DNA from: Telmatospirillum sp.
GTDB taxonomy: Bacteria > Pseudomonadota > Alphaproteobacteria > CACIAM-22H2
Assembly: GCA_020248985.1 (NCBI GenBank)
Contig: JADCGL010000018.1
Span: 150,449-214,448, forward strand
Length of the DNA: 64,000 nucleotides
Reading direction: 5' to 3'
The notes beneath the pieces were generated by a model. The model was given only the letters and a program-made list of their open reading frames with translations, did no database searches and was not told the DNA's origin. Shown in pieces: positions 35,171 through 43,292 of the stretch (the stretch's first letter is position 1; the number at the start of each line of letters is the position of its first letter). The position numbers and the translations under genes were made by a program.

Positions 35171-35442
35171 ATGCTCTTGGTTTCCATTTTTCTTCCTTAA
35201 ATGCTGAAAAATTTGGAAACTTACATTGAAAACATTGGAGTTCTATAAATCTAGGGGACTGGGGGCGCGAGGCATCGCCTCGCGGGGTTCGAATCCCGCC
35301 GCTCCGACCACTAAGCGAGCCCGCCGCCGGGAAACCGGTCGGCGGGTTTTTGTTTACGGGCGGCGGATGGACCATGGCCCCAATGGTCGGCAGTTCGAAT
35401 CTTCTCCGGCACGCCAGCGACGACGAAGTTGGGCACTATTCG
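35171..35442 (+). repeat. tRNA-Pro-derived repeat, copy C
   Basis: Third copy. Stem GTTTCCA (35180-35186) pairs with TGGAAAC (35214-35220). The tRNA-like part runs 35252-35310 with the CGCGAGGC-ATC-GCCTCGCG hairpin and ends CGCTCCGACCA. The terminator hairpin is at 35320-35346. The downstream tail has a second TTCGAATC stretch (35395-35402) and the CGGCACGCCAGCG motif (from 35407). The upstream GC-rich leader of copies A and E is missing here, cut at the tautomerase stop. Confidence 0.85.
35320..35351 (+). terminator. Terminator-like hairpin in repeat copy C
   Basis: Stem CCCGCCG/CGGCGGG with an inner CCGG-GAAA-CCGG helix, then five T. It probably ends the TTT/mutase operon transcript. Confidence 0.7.
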
Positions 35443-35510
35443 AGACGTAAAAGTTTAACGGTATGTCTCAAGCGCGTCGTCGCGTGCTCGCCGCACGTCG
35501 GCCTCAAATT

Positions 35511-36230
35511 CTATCCGGCGATTCGCTCTCTGAGATTCTGGAAATGACGGATCATCGCGAGCCGGGCGCGCTCGGGATCGCGGTCCCGGATCGCGTCGTA
35601 AACAGGCTGATGTTCGCCTTGCAACGTTGCCCAATCCTCGACGCCGACGATATCCTTGAAGCCGACGCGCCCCGACTCCGTAAGAAGTCGCTCGAGCATC
35701 TCCTCGAGTAGCGGGTTGCCGGCGGCGCGCGCGATCGAGCGGTGGAAATCGCCGTTGAGATCGAGGTCGCGCAGACGTTCCGGCGTTTCCGACGCGACGA
35801 CGCGCAGCGGGCGGCCGATCGCGTCGATTTCGGCCGGCGTGGCGCGCTGGGCGGCAAGTTCGGCGAGCTTGCACTCGAGCGCTTCGCGCGCTTCCCAGAG
35901 GCGCAACAGCGCGTCGCGGTTTGCCTCGAGGCGCGACCAGCGCATGTCCGTCGGCTCGACCACGCGCGTCGAGCGCAGATAGCGGCCGCCGCCGGGCCGG
36001 CTCTCGACCGCACCGCGCATCTCGAGCACGCGGAACGCTTCGCGCAATACCGGTCGGGATACTTGCCATTGGCGCGCGAGATCGCGTTCGCTCGGAAAGC
36101 GGTCGTTCAGTTTCAATCGCCCCTCGTTCACCAACCGGGCGATCTGATTGATGATCTCTTCCGACAGCCGCACGCTGCGGACGGGCCGGAAGCGCGCCGG
36201 CGATTGTGCGGAGTTTGGCTCGTCGAGCAT
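35511..36230 (-). CDS. GntR family regulator, FadR/FCD subfamily
   Basis: 239-aa repressor. The winged helix-turn-helix is at about 20-90 (FPSERDLARQWQVSRPVLREAFRVLE), and the FCD domain follows with LWEAREALECKLAELAA and histidine ligands in NGDFHRSIARA and GEHQPVYDAI. It is divergent from the hydrolase/amidohydrolase/DapA/TTT operon, with a 9-bp dyad between them (36299-36319). It is the likely regulator of that operon, responding to a pathway intermediate. Confidence 0.92.
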   Translation of the reverse strand: MLDEPNSAQSPARFRPVRSVRLSEEIINQIARLVNEGRLKLNDRFPSERDLARQWQVSRPVLREAFRVLEMRGAVESRPGGGRYLRSTRVVEPTDMRWSRLEANRDALLRLWEAREALECKLAELAAQRATPAEIDAIGRPLRVVASETPERLRDLDLNGDFHRSIARAAGNPLLEEMLERLLTESGRVGFKDIVGVEDWATLQGEHQPVYDAIRDRDPERARLAMIRHFQNLRERIAG

Positions 36231-36298
36231 CGCCAGACCATTCTTTCAAACTGTTTCATCGACAAAGTGCTTGAGAAACAAGGGATTTGTCAACTAAC

Positions 36299-36319
36299 TA
36301 AACTGGGTTGCCCAGTTTA
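36299..36319. promoter_or_regulatory. Candidate FadR-type operator
   Basis: Perfect dyad TAAACTGGG-TTG-CCCAGTTTA between the divergent regulator and hydrolase genes, about 70 bases before each start. Its position and symmetry suit a dimeric GntR repressor. Confidence 0.6.
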
Positions 36320-36387
36320 CCGTCGTTTGCTAGGGTCATGGCGAGTTGGCACAAGCCGTAACAAACGGCGAAGAACGCAGAGTGGGT

Positions 36388-37584
36388 ATGGAAACGCGGT
36401 TGGACAATTCAGGTCGCGCATCTTGGACGGACCAATTCCCGGGCAATTTCCTGTGGTCCAATGCGATGCTTGTTTGCAAAGGCATGGCGCCGTACGGCGC
36501 TGTCGCGGTCGCGGACATTGACCGGATCGCAGCCCGACTGGAAGCGGGGCCGACGACGCCCGAAGCGTGGCAAGACGCATGGTGCGAGGCCGGCATTGCG
36601 GTTGAAGCGCGTGCCAAGGAAGCTGCCGACGCTGGCCATGCAAGAACCGCGGGCGCCCTCTTTCTGCGCGCGGGCAACTATCTCTACACGGGCGAACGCT
36701 TCGTTCCGCCGGGACAGGAAAAACGTGCGCTCGGCGAACACGCTTTCGCCTGCTATCACGCGGGACTACGCGGCAAACATCCCGAAATCGAGTTTCTCGA
36801 AATCCCATGTGACGGCGTCTCGCTGCCCGCCTTGTTCATGCCTGCGCTGGGTGCGCGGCGTCCGGCGCCGACGGTCGTCGTTTTCAACGGCATGGACAAC
36901 TGCAAGGAAATGAGCGTCCTGTTTGCGGGTCTCGAATTCGCGGCCCGCGGATTCAACACGCTCGCGGTCGATGGCCCCGGCCAGGGCGAAAGCCTACGCC
37001 TGCGCGGCATATCCGCGCGCCACGACTACGAAGTGCCGGCGGCCGCAGCCTACGATGTGCTTGCCGAGCGCGCGGATGTCGATCCCGCGCGCATCGCCGT
37101 CATGGGCTACAGTTTCGGCGGCTACTACGCCGCTCGCGTTGCCGCGCGCGAAAGACGCTTTGCCGCCGGAATAGCGCTGACCGCAGGCCATTGGGATCTC
37201 GCGGCATTCCAGACTGCGGTGCGAGAGAAGGCGCGGCGCGAGCAGAAGGCCGTCGCGCAGTCGAACTTCCAGTTCCAATGGGTCGTCGGCGCGTCCGATG
37301 CGGATTCGGCGATCGTCGCTGCGGAACGTTTCGGCGTGGGCACGATCGCCCACGAGATCGAATGTCCCTTTCTCGTGACGCACGGCGCCGACGACCGGAT
37401 CATCCCCGTCGCCAACGCGCAGAAGCTGTTCGATGCGGTCGCTTCAAAGCGCAAGAACTTGCGCATCTTCACGGCGGCGGAAGGCGGCAGTGCGCACGCC
37501 CATGTCGACGATCGTCCGATCGGAATAGCCTACGCTGCCGACTGGCTCGCCGATCTTTTCGCGATGCGCGGAGAGACGGCGTGA
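36388..37584 (+). CDS. Alpha/beta hydrolase (2,6-dihydroxypseudooxynicotine hydrolase-like)
   Basis: 398-aa serine hydrolase, start at ATG 36388 (a TTG 14 codons earlier is the alternative). The long helical N-terminal cap region (about 1-130) before the alpha/beta core is typical of the DUF1100/FrsA-like and pseudooxynicotine hydrolase group, which cleave C-C bonds of diketone-like compounds. The nucleophile elbow is GYSFGGYY with S242, the acid is in THGADDRII (D335/D336), and histidine candidates are in SAHAHVDD (H370/H372). It is the first gene of an operon with an amidohydrolase and a DapA-type lyase, and overlaps the next gene. Confidence 0.85.
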   Translation: METRLDNSGRASWTDQFPGNFLWSNAMLVCKGMAPYGAVAVADIDRIAARLEAGPTTPEAWQDAWCEAGIAVEARAKEAADAGHARTAGALFLRAGNYLYTGERFVPPGQEKRALGEHAFACYHAGLRGKHPEIEFLEIPCDGVSLPALFMPALGARRPAPTVVVFNGMDNCKEMSVLFAGLEFAARGFNTLAVDGPGQGESLRLRGISARHDYEVPAAAAYDVLAERADVDPARIAVMGYSFGGYYAARVAARERRFAAGIALTAGHWDLAAFQTAVREKARREQKAVAQSNFQFQWVVGASDADSAIVAAERFGVGTIAHEIECPFLVTHGADDRIIPVANAQKLFDAVASKRKNLRIFTAAEGGSAHAHVDDRPIGIAYAADWLADLFAMRGETA

Positions 37585-38492
37585 TTCCGGCGCACGCGCC
37601 CTTTTGTGCCGCACCAGACCCGGCGCCGCGCGCGCCGCACTTTCCGGTGCCGGCAGGAGCGTGCGACTGCCACGTCCATGTCTTCGGTCCCGCCGATCGC
37701 TATCCCTACCAGCACGAGCGCGCTTATACGCCGCCCGACGCGCCGCCGTCCGCTTTGTCGGCACTGCATCGCACGCTCGGAATCTCTCGCGCGGTCGTTG
37801 TTCAAGCGAGCGTCCATGGTGCCGACAATCGCGCGATCATCGACGCCGTGGCGCGAGCCCCCGACAGTCTTCGGGCGGTTGCGGCGGTTCGTCGAGACGT
37901 GACCGACGCCGAGCTGCGCGGCTTGCATGAAAGCGGCGTGCGCGGCATCCGCGTCAATCTCGTCGATCGCGGCGGCATGCCGTTCGACTCGCTCGACGAA
38001 CTCGTCCACATGTCGACGCGAATTCGCGATATGGGCTGGCATGTCGAGTTTCTCGTCCATGTCGAGGCCAACGACGAACTGCCGGGGCTCGTGCGCCGGC
38101 TCGCGGTGCCCGCGGTCTTCGGCCATCTGGGCTACACCAAAGCGCCCAAGCGCCCCGACGACCCGGGCTACCGGCAGTTCCTCGCCCTGTTCGGCGAAGG
38201 CAGGTGCTGGGTGAAACTCACCGGCCCCTACCGCATCTCGGCGCGGGACCGGCCGCCTTACGATGATCTCGATGCGTTTGCGCATGCGCTTGTTTCGGTT
38301 GCGCCTGACCGGCTCCTGTGGGGCTCCGACTGGCCGCACGTGATGCAGGTCAAGCCGATGCCCAACGACGGCGACCTCTTCGATCTTTTGCCGCGCTGGG
38401 TTCCCGACGCCGCGATGCGCACGCGCATTCTCGTGGACAACCCTGCGGTGCTTTACGGGTTCGACACGCCGAAAACCAAGGATCAACCATGA
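37581..38492 (+). CDS. Amidohydrolase-2 family hydrolase (PDC-lactonase-like)
   Basis: 303-aa TIM-barrel metal-dependent hydrolase of the 2-pyrone-4,6-dicarboxylate lactonase/amidohydrolase-related group. GTG 37581 overlaps the upstream stop (GTGA); the frame is open further upstream but inside the hydrolase gene. Metal motif CDCHVHVFGP (HxH) lies at about 29-38, with VVVQASVHGADN, FGHLGYTK and the C-terminal GSDWPH aspartate. Related enzymes open lactones or decarboxylate ring-cleavage products. With its neighbours it suggests degradation of an aromatic or heterocyclic compound. Confidence 0.87.
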   Translation: MIPAHAPFCAAPDPAPRAPHFPVPAGACDCHVHVFGPADRYPYQHERAYTPPDAPPSALSALHRTLGISRAVVVQASVHGADNRAIIDAVARAPDSLRAVAAVRRDVTDAELRGLHESGVRGIRVNLVDRGGMPFDSLDELVHMSTRIRDMGWHVEFLVHVEANDELPGLVRRLAVPAVFGHLGYTKAPKRPDDPGYRQFLALFGEGRCWVKLTGPYRISARDRPPYDDLDAFAHALVSVAPDRLLWGSDWPHVMQVKPMPNDGDLFDLLPRWVPDAAMRTRILVDNPAVLYGFDTPKTKDQP

Positions 38493-39376
38493 ACGGCCTG
38501 CGTCTCTCCGGCGTCATCGCGGCTCTGCCGACCCCGGTGACGAAAGACCACAGACCCGACATTCCGCGCTTCGTCGCGTTGGCGCGCCGCCTGCTCGACG
38601 ACGGTTGCGATGCCCTGAATGTCTGCGGCACCACGGGCGAAGCCACCTCCATGTCCGTTGCCCAGCGCGCGCTCGTCATGTCGGCGGCGGTCGCTGCTTT
38701 GCCGCGCGAGCGCCTCATGGTGGGCACGGGTGCGGCGGCCGTTGAAGACGCTGTGGCGCTGACGCGACTTGCCGCCGGCCTCGGATTCGCCGGGGCTCTG
38801 CTGCTGCCGCCGTTCTACTACAAAGGCGTGCCGAACGAAGGCGTCGTCGCCTACGTCGAAGCGGTCGCGCGGGCGACGGCAGACTGTCCGATCCCGCTTT
38901 ATCTCTATCACTTCCCCGCGTTGTCGGGCGTGCCGTACACGCCCGAACTTGTGGCCGAACTGCGTCGGCGCGTGCCGGGCCGGATCGTCGGCCTCAAGGA
39001 CTCGTCGGGCGATCTCGACTATGCGCGCAAGGTTGCGGCAATCGCGAAGGACTTTGCCGTGTTCCCGAGCAACGAGGCGACCTTGCTGGAGGCGCGGGGC
39101 GGGACCTTCGCCGGGTGCATTTCCGCGACAGCGACGCTCAACAGCGCTTTCTGCGCGAAGGCATGGCGTACTGGCGATGCGGCTGCACAGGCGACCGCCA
39201 CCGCCATCCGCGTGCTTGTTTCCGCCGGGCCGCTGATCCCGCGCATCAAGGCGGTTGCCGCCGACATGATGGGCGATCCTGCCTATGCCGCCGTGCTGCC
39301 GCCGATGGCCGCTCTACCGGCCGACGAAGCGACGGCATTGGCGACTGCCGTCCGGAGGCTTGCCGCAGCCACCTGA
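38489..39376 (+). CDS. DapA/N-acetylneuraminate lyase family aldolase or lyase
   Basis: 295-aa class I aldolase fold. GTTGE at 47-51 binds the keto-acid carboxylate, Y140 is the proton relay, and K170 in GLKDSSGD forms the Schiff base, so the catalytic set is complete. Biosynthetic DapA is unlikely in this setting; catabolic relatives split or dehydrate 2-keto acids such as KDG or hydroxy-ketoglutarate. The start overlaps the stop of the amidohydrolase (ATGA). It probably yields pyruvate or a 2-keto acid from the preceding products. Confidence 0.9.
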   Translation: MNGLRLSGVIAALPTPVTKDHRPDIPRFVALARRLLDDGCDALNVCGTTGEATSMSVAQRALVMSAAVAALPRERLMVGTGAAAVEDAVALTRLAAGLGFAGALLLPPFYYKGVPNEGVVAYVEAVARATADCPIPLYLYHFPALSGVPYTPELVAELRRRVPGRIVGLKDSSGDLDYARKVAAIAKDFAVFPSNEATLLEARGGTFAGCISATATLNSAFCAKAWRTGDAAAQATATAIRVLVSAGPLIPRIKAVAADMMGDPAYAAVLPPMAALPADEATALATAVRRLAAAT

Positions 39377-39429
39377 GTGTCCAATCAACCGAGCGACCCA
39401 AAAAACGTCGCAAAAATGGGAGGAAAAAG

Positions 39430-40437
39430 ATGTCGATGTCCACAGAAACGTTTGCGTCCATCCGCCGTACGGCCCTCGTTGCTGCTGCACTCGCATCGAT
39501 CACTGTCGGGTCGGAGCATGCGGTCGCGCAGACCCCCCGCGCACCCAACGGTCCGATCGAAATCACGGTTGGCTGCGGTGCGGGCTGCACGCCCGACGTG
39601 CTGATGCGCCGCGCTGCGAAGATCTGGAACGACCAACGCTTGATTTCGAATCCGATCGTCTTCGACAACCGTGCCGGCGGCGGCATGGCACCGGCGATGA
39701 AGCACGTGCTCGACCGCCGCGGCGACGAGAACAGCGTAATGGCGCTGGCCGGGCCGGTTTTCTCGACGCCGATCACGCAGGGAACCGAGACGACCTACGA
39801 CAAATTCACACCGCTCGGCGTCTTCGTGCAGACGCAGCTAATTCTTCTGACCCAGCCCAACCACCCCGCAAAGTCGTTGAAGGAAATGGTCGAGGCGGCG
39901 CGCGCGCGGCCGAAGGCGATCCGTCTTGCAGGCTCAAGTGCTGGCGGAACCGACGACCAAGTGATGGGCCTCATCGAAAAGGCGACCGGCGTCGACATGA
40001 CTTTCATTCCGCATTCGGGCGGCGGTGCGGCACTCGCGACGTTTCTGGGCGGCAACACCGAGTTGAGCCTGCTGACGATCGACGAGGCCTTGCCGCAAAT
40101 GCAGTCGGGCAAGGCGCGTCCGCTTGCGATCTTCAACCAGGCGCGTCGGACCGAAGCGAACCTCAAAGACATCCCGACGGCTAAGGAACAGGGCGTCGAT
40201 GTTGTCTGGGGCCAGGTGTTCGGCCTGCTTGGCGCGCCCGGCCTCGACCCGGCCGTGTTGGCATGGTGGACCGACCGCATTCGCGCGCTGACGGCGTCGG
40301 AAGCGTGGAAGGCGTCGATCGCGGAGAACCTTCTCGGCGGCGAGGTCTATGTCGGCCCGGGCCTGCCTGCTCAGATGAAGCTGTTCCACGAGCAGCGGCT
40401 CGAAGTGCTGCGCGCGATCGGCGCCGCCAAGCTCTGA
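39430..40437 (+). CDS. TTT transporter binding protein (TctC/Bug family)
   Basis: 335-aa periplasmic receptor. ATG 39430 follows GGGAGG; upstream open frame ignored. The signal peptide is MSMSTETFASIRRTALVAAALASITVGSEHAVAQ with a cleavable AVAQ end. The mature chain keeps the family order but with an unusual first loop, VGCGAGCTPDVLMR, in place of the normal PPGGxxD, which implies a different ligand contact. IRLAGSSAGGTDDQ and PHSGGGAALATFLGG correspond to the ligand loops. The TctB and TctA genes follow. Confidence 0.92.
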   Translation: MSMSTETFASIRRTALVAAALASITVGSEHAVAQTPRAPNGPIEITVGCGAGCTPDVLMRRAAKIWNDQRLISNPIVFDNRAGGGMAPAMKHVLDRRGDENSVMALAGPVFSTPITQGTETTYDKFTPLGVFVQTQLILLTQPNHPAKSLKEMVEAARARPKAIRLAGSSAGGTDDQVMGLIEKATGVDMTFIPHSGGGAALATFLGGNTELSLLTIDEALPQMQSGKARPLAIFNQARRTEANLKDIPTAKEQGVDVVWGQVFGLLGAPGLDPAVLAWWTDRIRALTASEAWKASIAENLLGGEVYVGPGLPAQMKLFHEQRLEVLRAIGAAKL

Positions 40438-40455
40438 GACTGGCGGAAGGCGGCG

Positions 40456-40908
40456 ATGCGCAATCTCGAACTTATGGCGGCGGCCGTGGTGCTTCTGATG
40501 TCCGTCGTCATCGGTTTCGGGACAGCCGATCTTCCCGTTTGGAGCGACTTTTCGCCCGGCGACCGGTTTGTTCCGATCATCATCGCTGTTGCGTGCGCCG
40601 TGCTTGCGCTCTCCCTCGGGTGGGAGGCGCTTGCACGGCCGACGCATGAGCCGGCACCCTGGCCGTCGGGCGAGGGCGCGCGGCGGATGTTTCTGCTTGT
40701 GCCCGCAGTTGCCGGTTTCGGCCTCGGGGCCGCGTATCTCGGCTTCCCGATCGCCGTATTCGGTTTTGTGGCGTTCGCGACCGTCGTTGCGCTGCGACAG
40801 TCGTGGACGACTGGGTTCGCGACGGCGGCGGTTACGACCATTCTGATCCACACGATTTTTGTCGTTTCGCTGGGCATTCGCCTGCCGAAGGGGCCGCTCG
40901 GTTTCTGA
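40456..40908 (+). CDS. TTT transporter small membrane subunit (TctB family)
   Basis: 150-aa membrane protein 18 bases after the receptor stop. Hydrophobic segments lie at LMAAAVVLLMSVVIGFG, FVPIIIAVACAVLALSLG, MFLLVPAVAGFGLGAAYLGF and a C-terminal pair. It has little sequence similarity to the TctB at 29.3 kb, but size, topology and gene order are the same. Confidence 0.88.
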   Translation: MRNLELMAAAVVLLMSVVIGFGTADLPVWSDFSPGDRFVPIIIAVACAVLALSLGWEALARPTHEPAPWPSGEGARRMFLLVPAVAGFGLGAAYLGFPIAVFGFVAFATVVALRQSWTTGFATAAVTTILIHTIFVVSLGIRLPKGPLGF

Positions 40909-40933
40909 GGTTGCCGGTCAAAGGGTCTGCTCA

Positions 40934-42421
40934 ATGGAAGCTTTCGATCTTCTCGCTCAAGGTTTTGCGGTCGCGCTGACGCCCACCGGTCTTTTCTCGA
41001 TATTCATGGGCGTACTGATCGGGCAGATCGTCGGCGCATTGCCCGGCCTCGGTCCGGCGGCCGGCATGGCTTTGCTGCTTCCCGTTACGTTCGGGATGGA
41101 CCCGAACGCGGCGGTCATGATGCTTGCGGGCATCCTCTATGGCGGCATGTACGGCGGAACGATCACGTCGGTGTTGATCAATGTGCCCGGCGAATCGTCG
41201 AGCGTCATGGCGGCAATCGACGGGCACCAATTGGCGCGGCGCGGACGAGCCGGTGCCGCCCTCGCCGTTGCGGCCGTCGGGTCCTTTTTTGCGGGCGTCG
41301 TCGGGACCGTGGCGCTGGCTTTCGCGGCAGTCGGGCTCAGCGCGATCGCGCTCAGATTCAACGCGCCCGAATTCTTTCTTCTTGCGGTCCTCGGCATTAT
41401 CGCAACGGCGAGCCTCGGGACAGGTTCGCCGACAAAGGCGCTGCTGATGGGCGCTGTCGGCCTCGCGATCGGTGCCGTCGGAACGGATCCGATATCCGGC
41501 AATGCGCGGCTCACTTTCGGCAACAGTTACCTCGTCGACGGTTTCGATTTCCTGCCTGTGGCGATCGGATTGTTCGGCATTGCAGAGGTTCTTGTCTCGC
41601 TGGAGAACGTCCATGCCGAGAAGCCGATCACGACGAGGCTGCGGGACATGTGGATGACCTCTGCCGAATGGGCCCAGAGCCGCATGGCGGTGCTTCGCGG
41701 TTCGGCGATCGGCTTTGTGGTCGGACTCATGCCCGGCGCCGGCGCAACGGTCGCGGCTTTTCTCGCCTATGTGGTCGAGCGGCGCTTCAGTCGAAATCCG
41801 GAAATGTTCGGCAAGGGCGCGCTCGACGGCGTGGCCGCCTCCGAGTCCGCCAACAACTCTTCGGTCACCGGCGCTCTTGCGCCGATGCTCGCACTTGGCA
41901 TTCCAGGTTCGACGGGGACAGCGGTGCTGCTCGCAGCCCTTGTCTTGCAGGGTATAAGACCGGGCCCCACGCTGATGGCGGACCAGCCGATACTCGTCTG
42001 GAGCCTGATCGCGTCGATGTTCATCGGCAATGTTGTCCTGCTCGTGATGAACCTGCCGCTGGCGCCGTTGTTCGCAGCGCTTCTGCGCGTCCCTTACGTA
42101 TTGCTTGCGCCCGCCATACTTGTCTTCTCCTTGGTCGGCGCTTACGCAGCGACCATGAGCTTCGTGACCATGGTGGTCGCGATGGGTTTCGGGATCGTCG
42201 GCTATCTGATGATCAAGGCCGACCTGCCGCGCGCACCTTTGGTGCTGGCGCTCGTGCTCGCGCCGCTCCTCGAAGAGTCGCTGCGCCAGTCGCTGCTGCT
42301 GTCGCTGGGGAGTCCGATGATTTTCGTCGAGAGGCCGTTCGCGCTGGCGTTGCTGATCACAGTTATCGTCTTTCTCGCAATGCCTTTCGTACTGCGGCGC
42401 TTTTCAAAAGCAGGCGTTTAG
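40934..42421 (+). CDS. TTT transporter large membrane subunit (TctA family)
   Basis: 495-aa permease. ATG 40934 gives the normal N-terminus (MEAFDLLAQGFAVALTP). Signature loops are GALPGLGPAAGMALLLPVTF, ILYGGMYGGTITSVLINVPGE, LMPGAGATVAAFLAY and ESANNSSVTGALAPMLALG. About half of the residues in the loops match the TctA at 29.8 kb. It completes the second TTT system; no gene follows on this strand before repeat fragments at 42.5 kb. Confidence 0.94.
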   Translation: MEAFDLLAQGFAVALTPTGLFSIFMGVLIGQIVGALPGLGPAAGMALLLPVTFGMDPNAAVMMLAGILYGGMYGGTITSVLINVPGESSSVMAAIDGHQLARRGRAGAALAVAAVGSFFAGVVGTVALAFAAVGLSAIALRFNAPEFFLLAVLGIIATASLGTGSPTKALLMGAVGLAIGAVGTDPISGNARLTFGNSYLVDGFDFLPVAIGLFGIAEVLVSLENVHAEKPITTRLRDMWMTSAEWAQSRMAVLRGSAIGFVVGLMPGAGATVAAFLAYVVERRFSRNPEMFGKGALDGVAASESANNSSVTGALAPMLALGIPGSTGTAVLLAALVLQGIRPGPTLMADQPILVWSLIASMFIGNVVLLVMNLPLAPLFAALLRVPYVLLAPAILVFSLVGAYAATMSFVTMVVAMGFGIVGYLMIKADLPRAPLVLALVLAPLLEESLRQSLLLSLGSPMIFVERPFALALLITVIVFLAMPFVLRRFSKAGV

Positions 42422-42627
42422 TCGCGGAAGCCAGTCTGGCACTTGGCTGAGTGCGCCGGGCGTTCCGGGCAATCTAAACGTACCTACACCAATGCGACGG
42501 CTTTTTCGGTTGCGTTCCGAGTGTCATGTCACATCGACTCTAAAGGCGTGATTTCAATATTGCCCGGCTTCGCCCGGCACGGCACACCAGCGCTTATCAA
42601 AGTGGGCACTATTCGCGCCACTAACAT
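42422..42627. repeat. Fragment of the dispersed repeat tail
   Basis: No gene. At 42580-42617 there is a copy of the motif that also ends repeat copies C and D: CGGCACACCAGCG, then AAGTGGGCACTATTCGCG. Upstream at 42561-42580 a stretch TTGCCCGGCTTCGCCCGG resembles the leader of copy B. The tRNA-like part is absent. Confidence 0.6.
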
Positions 42628-43197
42628 TTAAGCGCAGTTTTCTGAAGTTCTGCGGGGTGCAAGGCGATCCACGTATTCGCGCAGGAAGTATGTGAATTCA
42701 GGCGTCCGGGCGTTTGGGTCCTTCGCCGCCTCGTCGATGCGGCGAAGCCGCACCGCCGCTTCGAAATACGGTTGTGCGCGAAACGCCGCCTGCTCGGTCG
42801 TGTCCATCGCACCGCCCTGAAGTTCAAGGCTGCGGATCGAGTCGGACGAAAGCCGAGCGAAGTAGGCGGGCTCGGCTGCGACCAGGAAGCGCTTGGCGGC
42901 CACATGCAGAAGGACCGGCTCGCTCACCGCCGGTCCGAACTGGGCGGCGAGCCAGTCTGCGCCGCACGCTTCGTGGCGATCGTCGATGCCCTGGACGGCC
43001 GGCGTTTCGCCAAGCGGGTGAACCATGTGGCCGACGTCGTGCAGCAGCGCCGCCACGATCTTGGCCGGTGTTTCGCCTTGGCGCTCGGCCAGCGTCGCGG
43101 ATTGCAGCGCGTGCTGGAGCTGGTTGACGGCGGCAAGACCGTAGCGCGCGGTCGCGCGCTTGCCGAAGATATCGAGGAGTTCCGCTTCGCGGGTCAT
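42628..43197 (-). CDS. HD-domain oxygenase, PhnZ-like
   Basis: 189-aa protein of the HD superfamily. The residues expected of PhnZ-type mixed-valent diiron oxygenases are all visible: Y19, H29 (QHALQ), H53-D54 (LLHDVGH), H75 (DDRHE), H98 (LLHVAAKR), K102 and D155. PhnZ cleaves 2-amino-1-hydroxyethylphosphonate to glycine and phosphate, and close relatives sit in phosphonate operons. No C-P lyase, PhnY or phosphonatase gene is in this window, so the substrate may be phosphonate-like or something else. It is divergent from a PHP phosphoesterase with a shared palindrome. Confidence 0.82.
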   Translation of the reverse strand: MTREAELLDIFGKRATARYGLAAVNQLQHALQSATLAERQGETPAKIVAALLHDVGHMVHPLGETPAVQGIDDRHEACGADWLAAQFGPAVSEPVLLHVAAKRFLVAAEPAYFARLSSDSIRSLELQGGAMDTTEQAAFRAQPYFEAAVRLRRIDEAAKDPNARTPEFTYFLREYVDRLAPRRTSENCA

Positions 43198-43214
43198 GTC
43201 ACGTCACCTTTTTG

Positions 43215-43233
43215 TCATATAAATATTATATGA
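43215..43233. promoter_or_regulatory. AT-rich perfect dyad between PhnZ-like and PHP genes
   Basis: TCATATAA-ATA-TTATATGA, a perfect 8-bp dyad just upstream of the PhnZ-like start and overlapping the expected promoter of the PHP gene. A shared operator is likely. It resembles the ATATCATATAAG sites near the FadR-type gene at 58.3 kb. Confidence 0.55.
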
Positions 43234-43292
43234 AAGGAGACTATTAGATAGATAACATTCATGATGCAGGCCAACAAGAGGAGAAGTGGGAC

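Noticed and set aside
38489..39376. Biosynthetic DapA (lysine synthesis)
   Set aside because: The catalytic set is shared by the whole NAL superfamily and the operon is catabolic with a TTT importer, so a catabolic aldolase or lyase is more likely.
42443..42631. 62-aa open frame between the TTT operon and the PhnZ-like gene
   Set aside because: It lies over repeat fragments and has no recognisable protein features.
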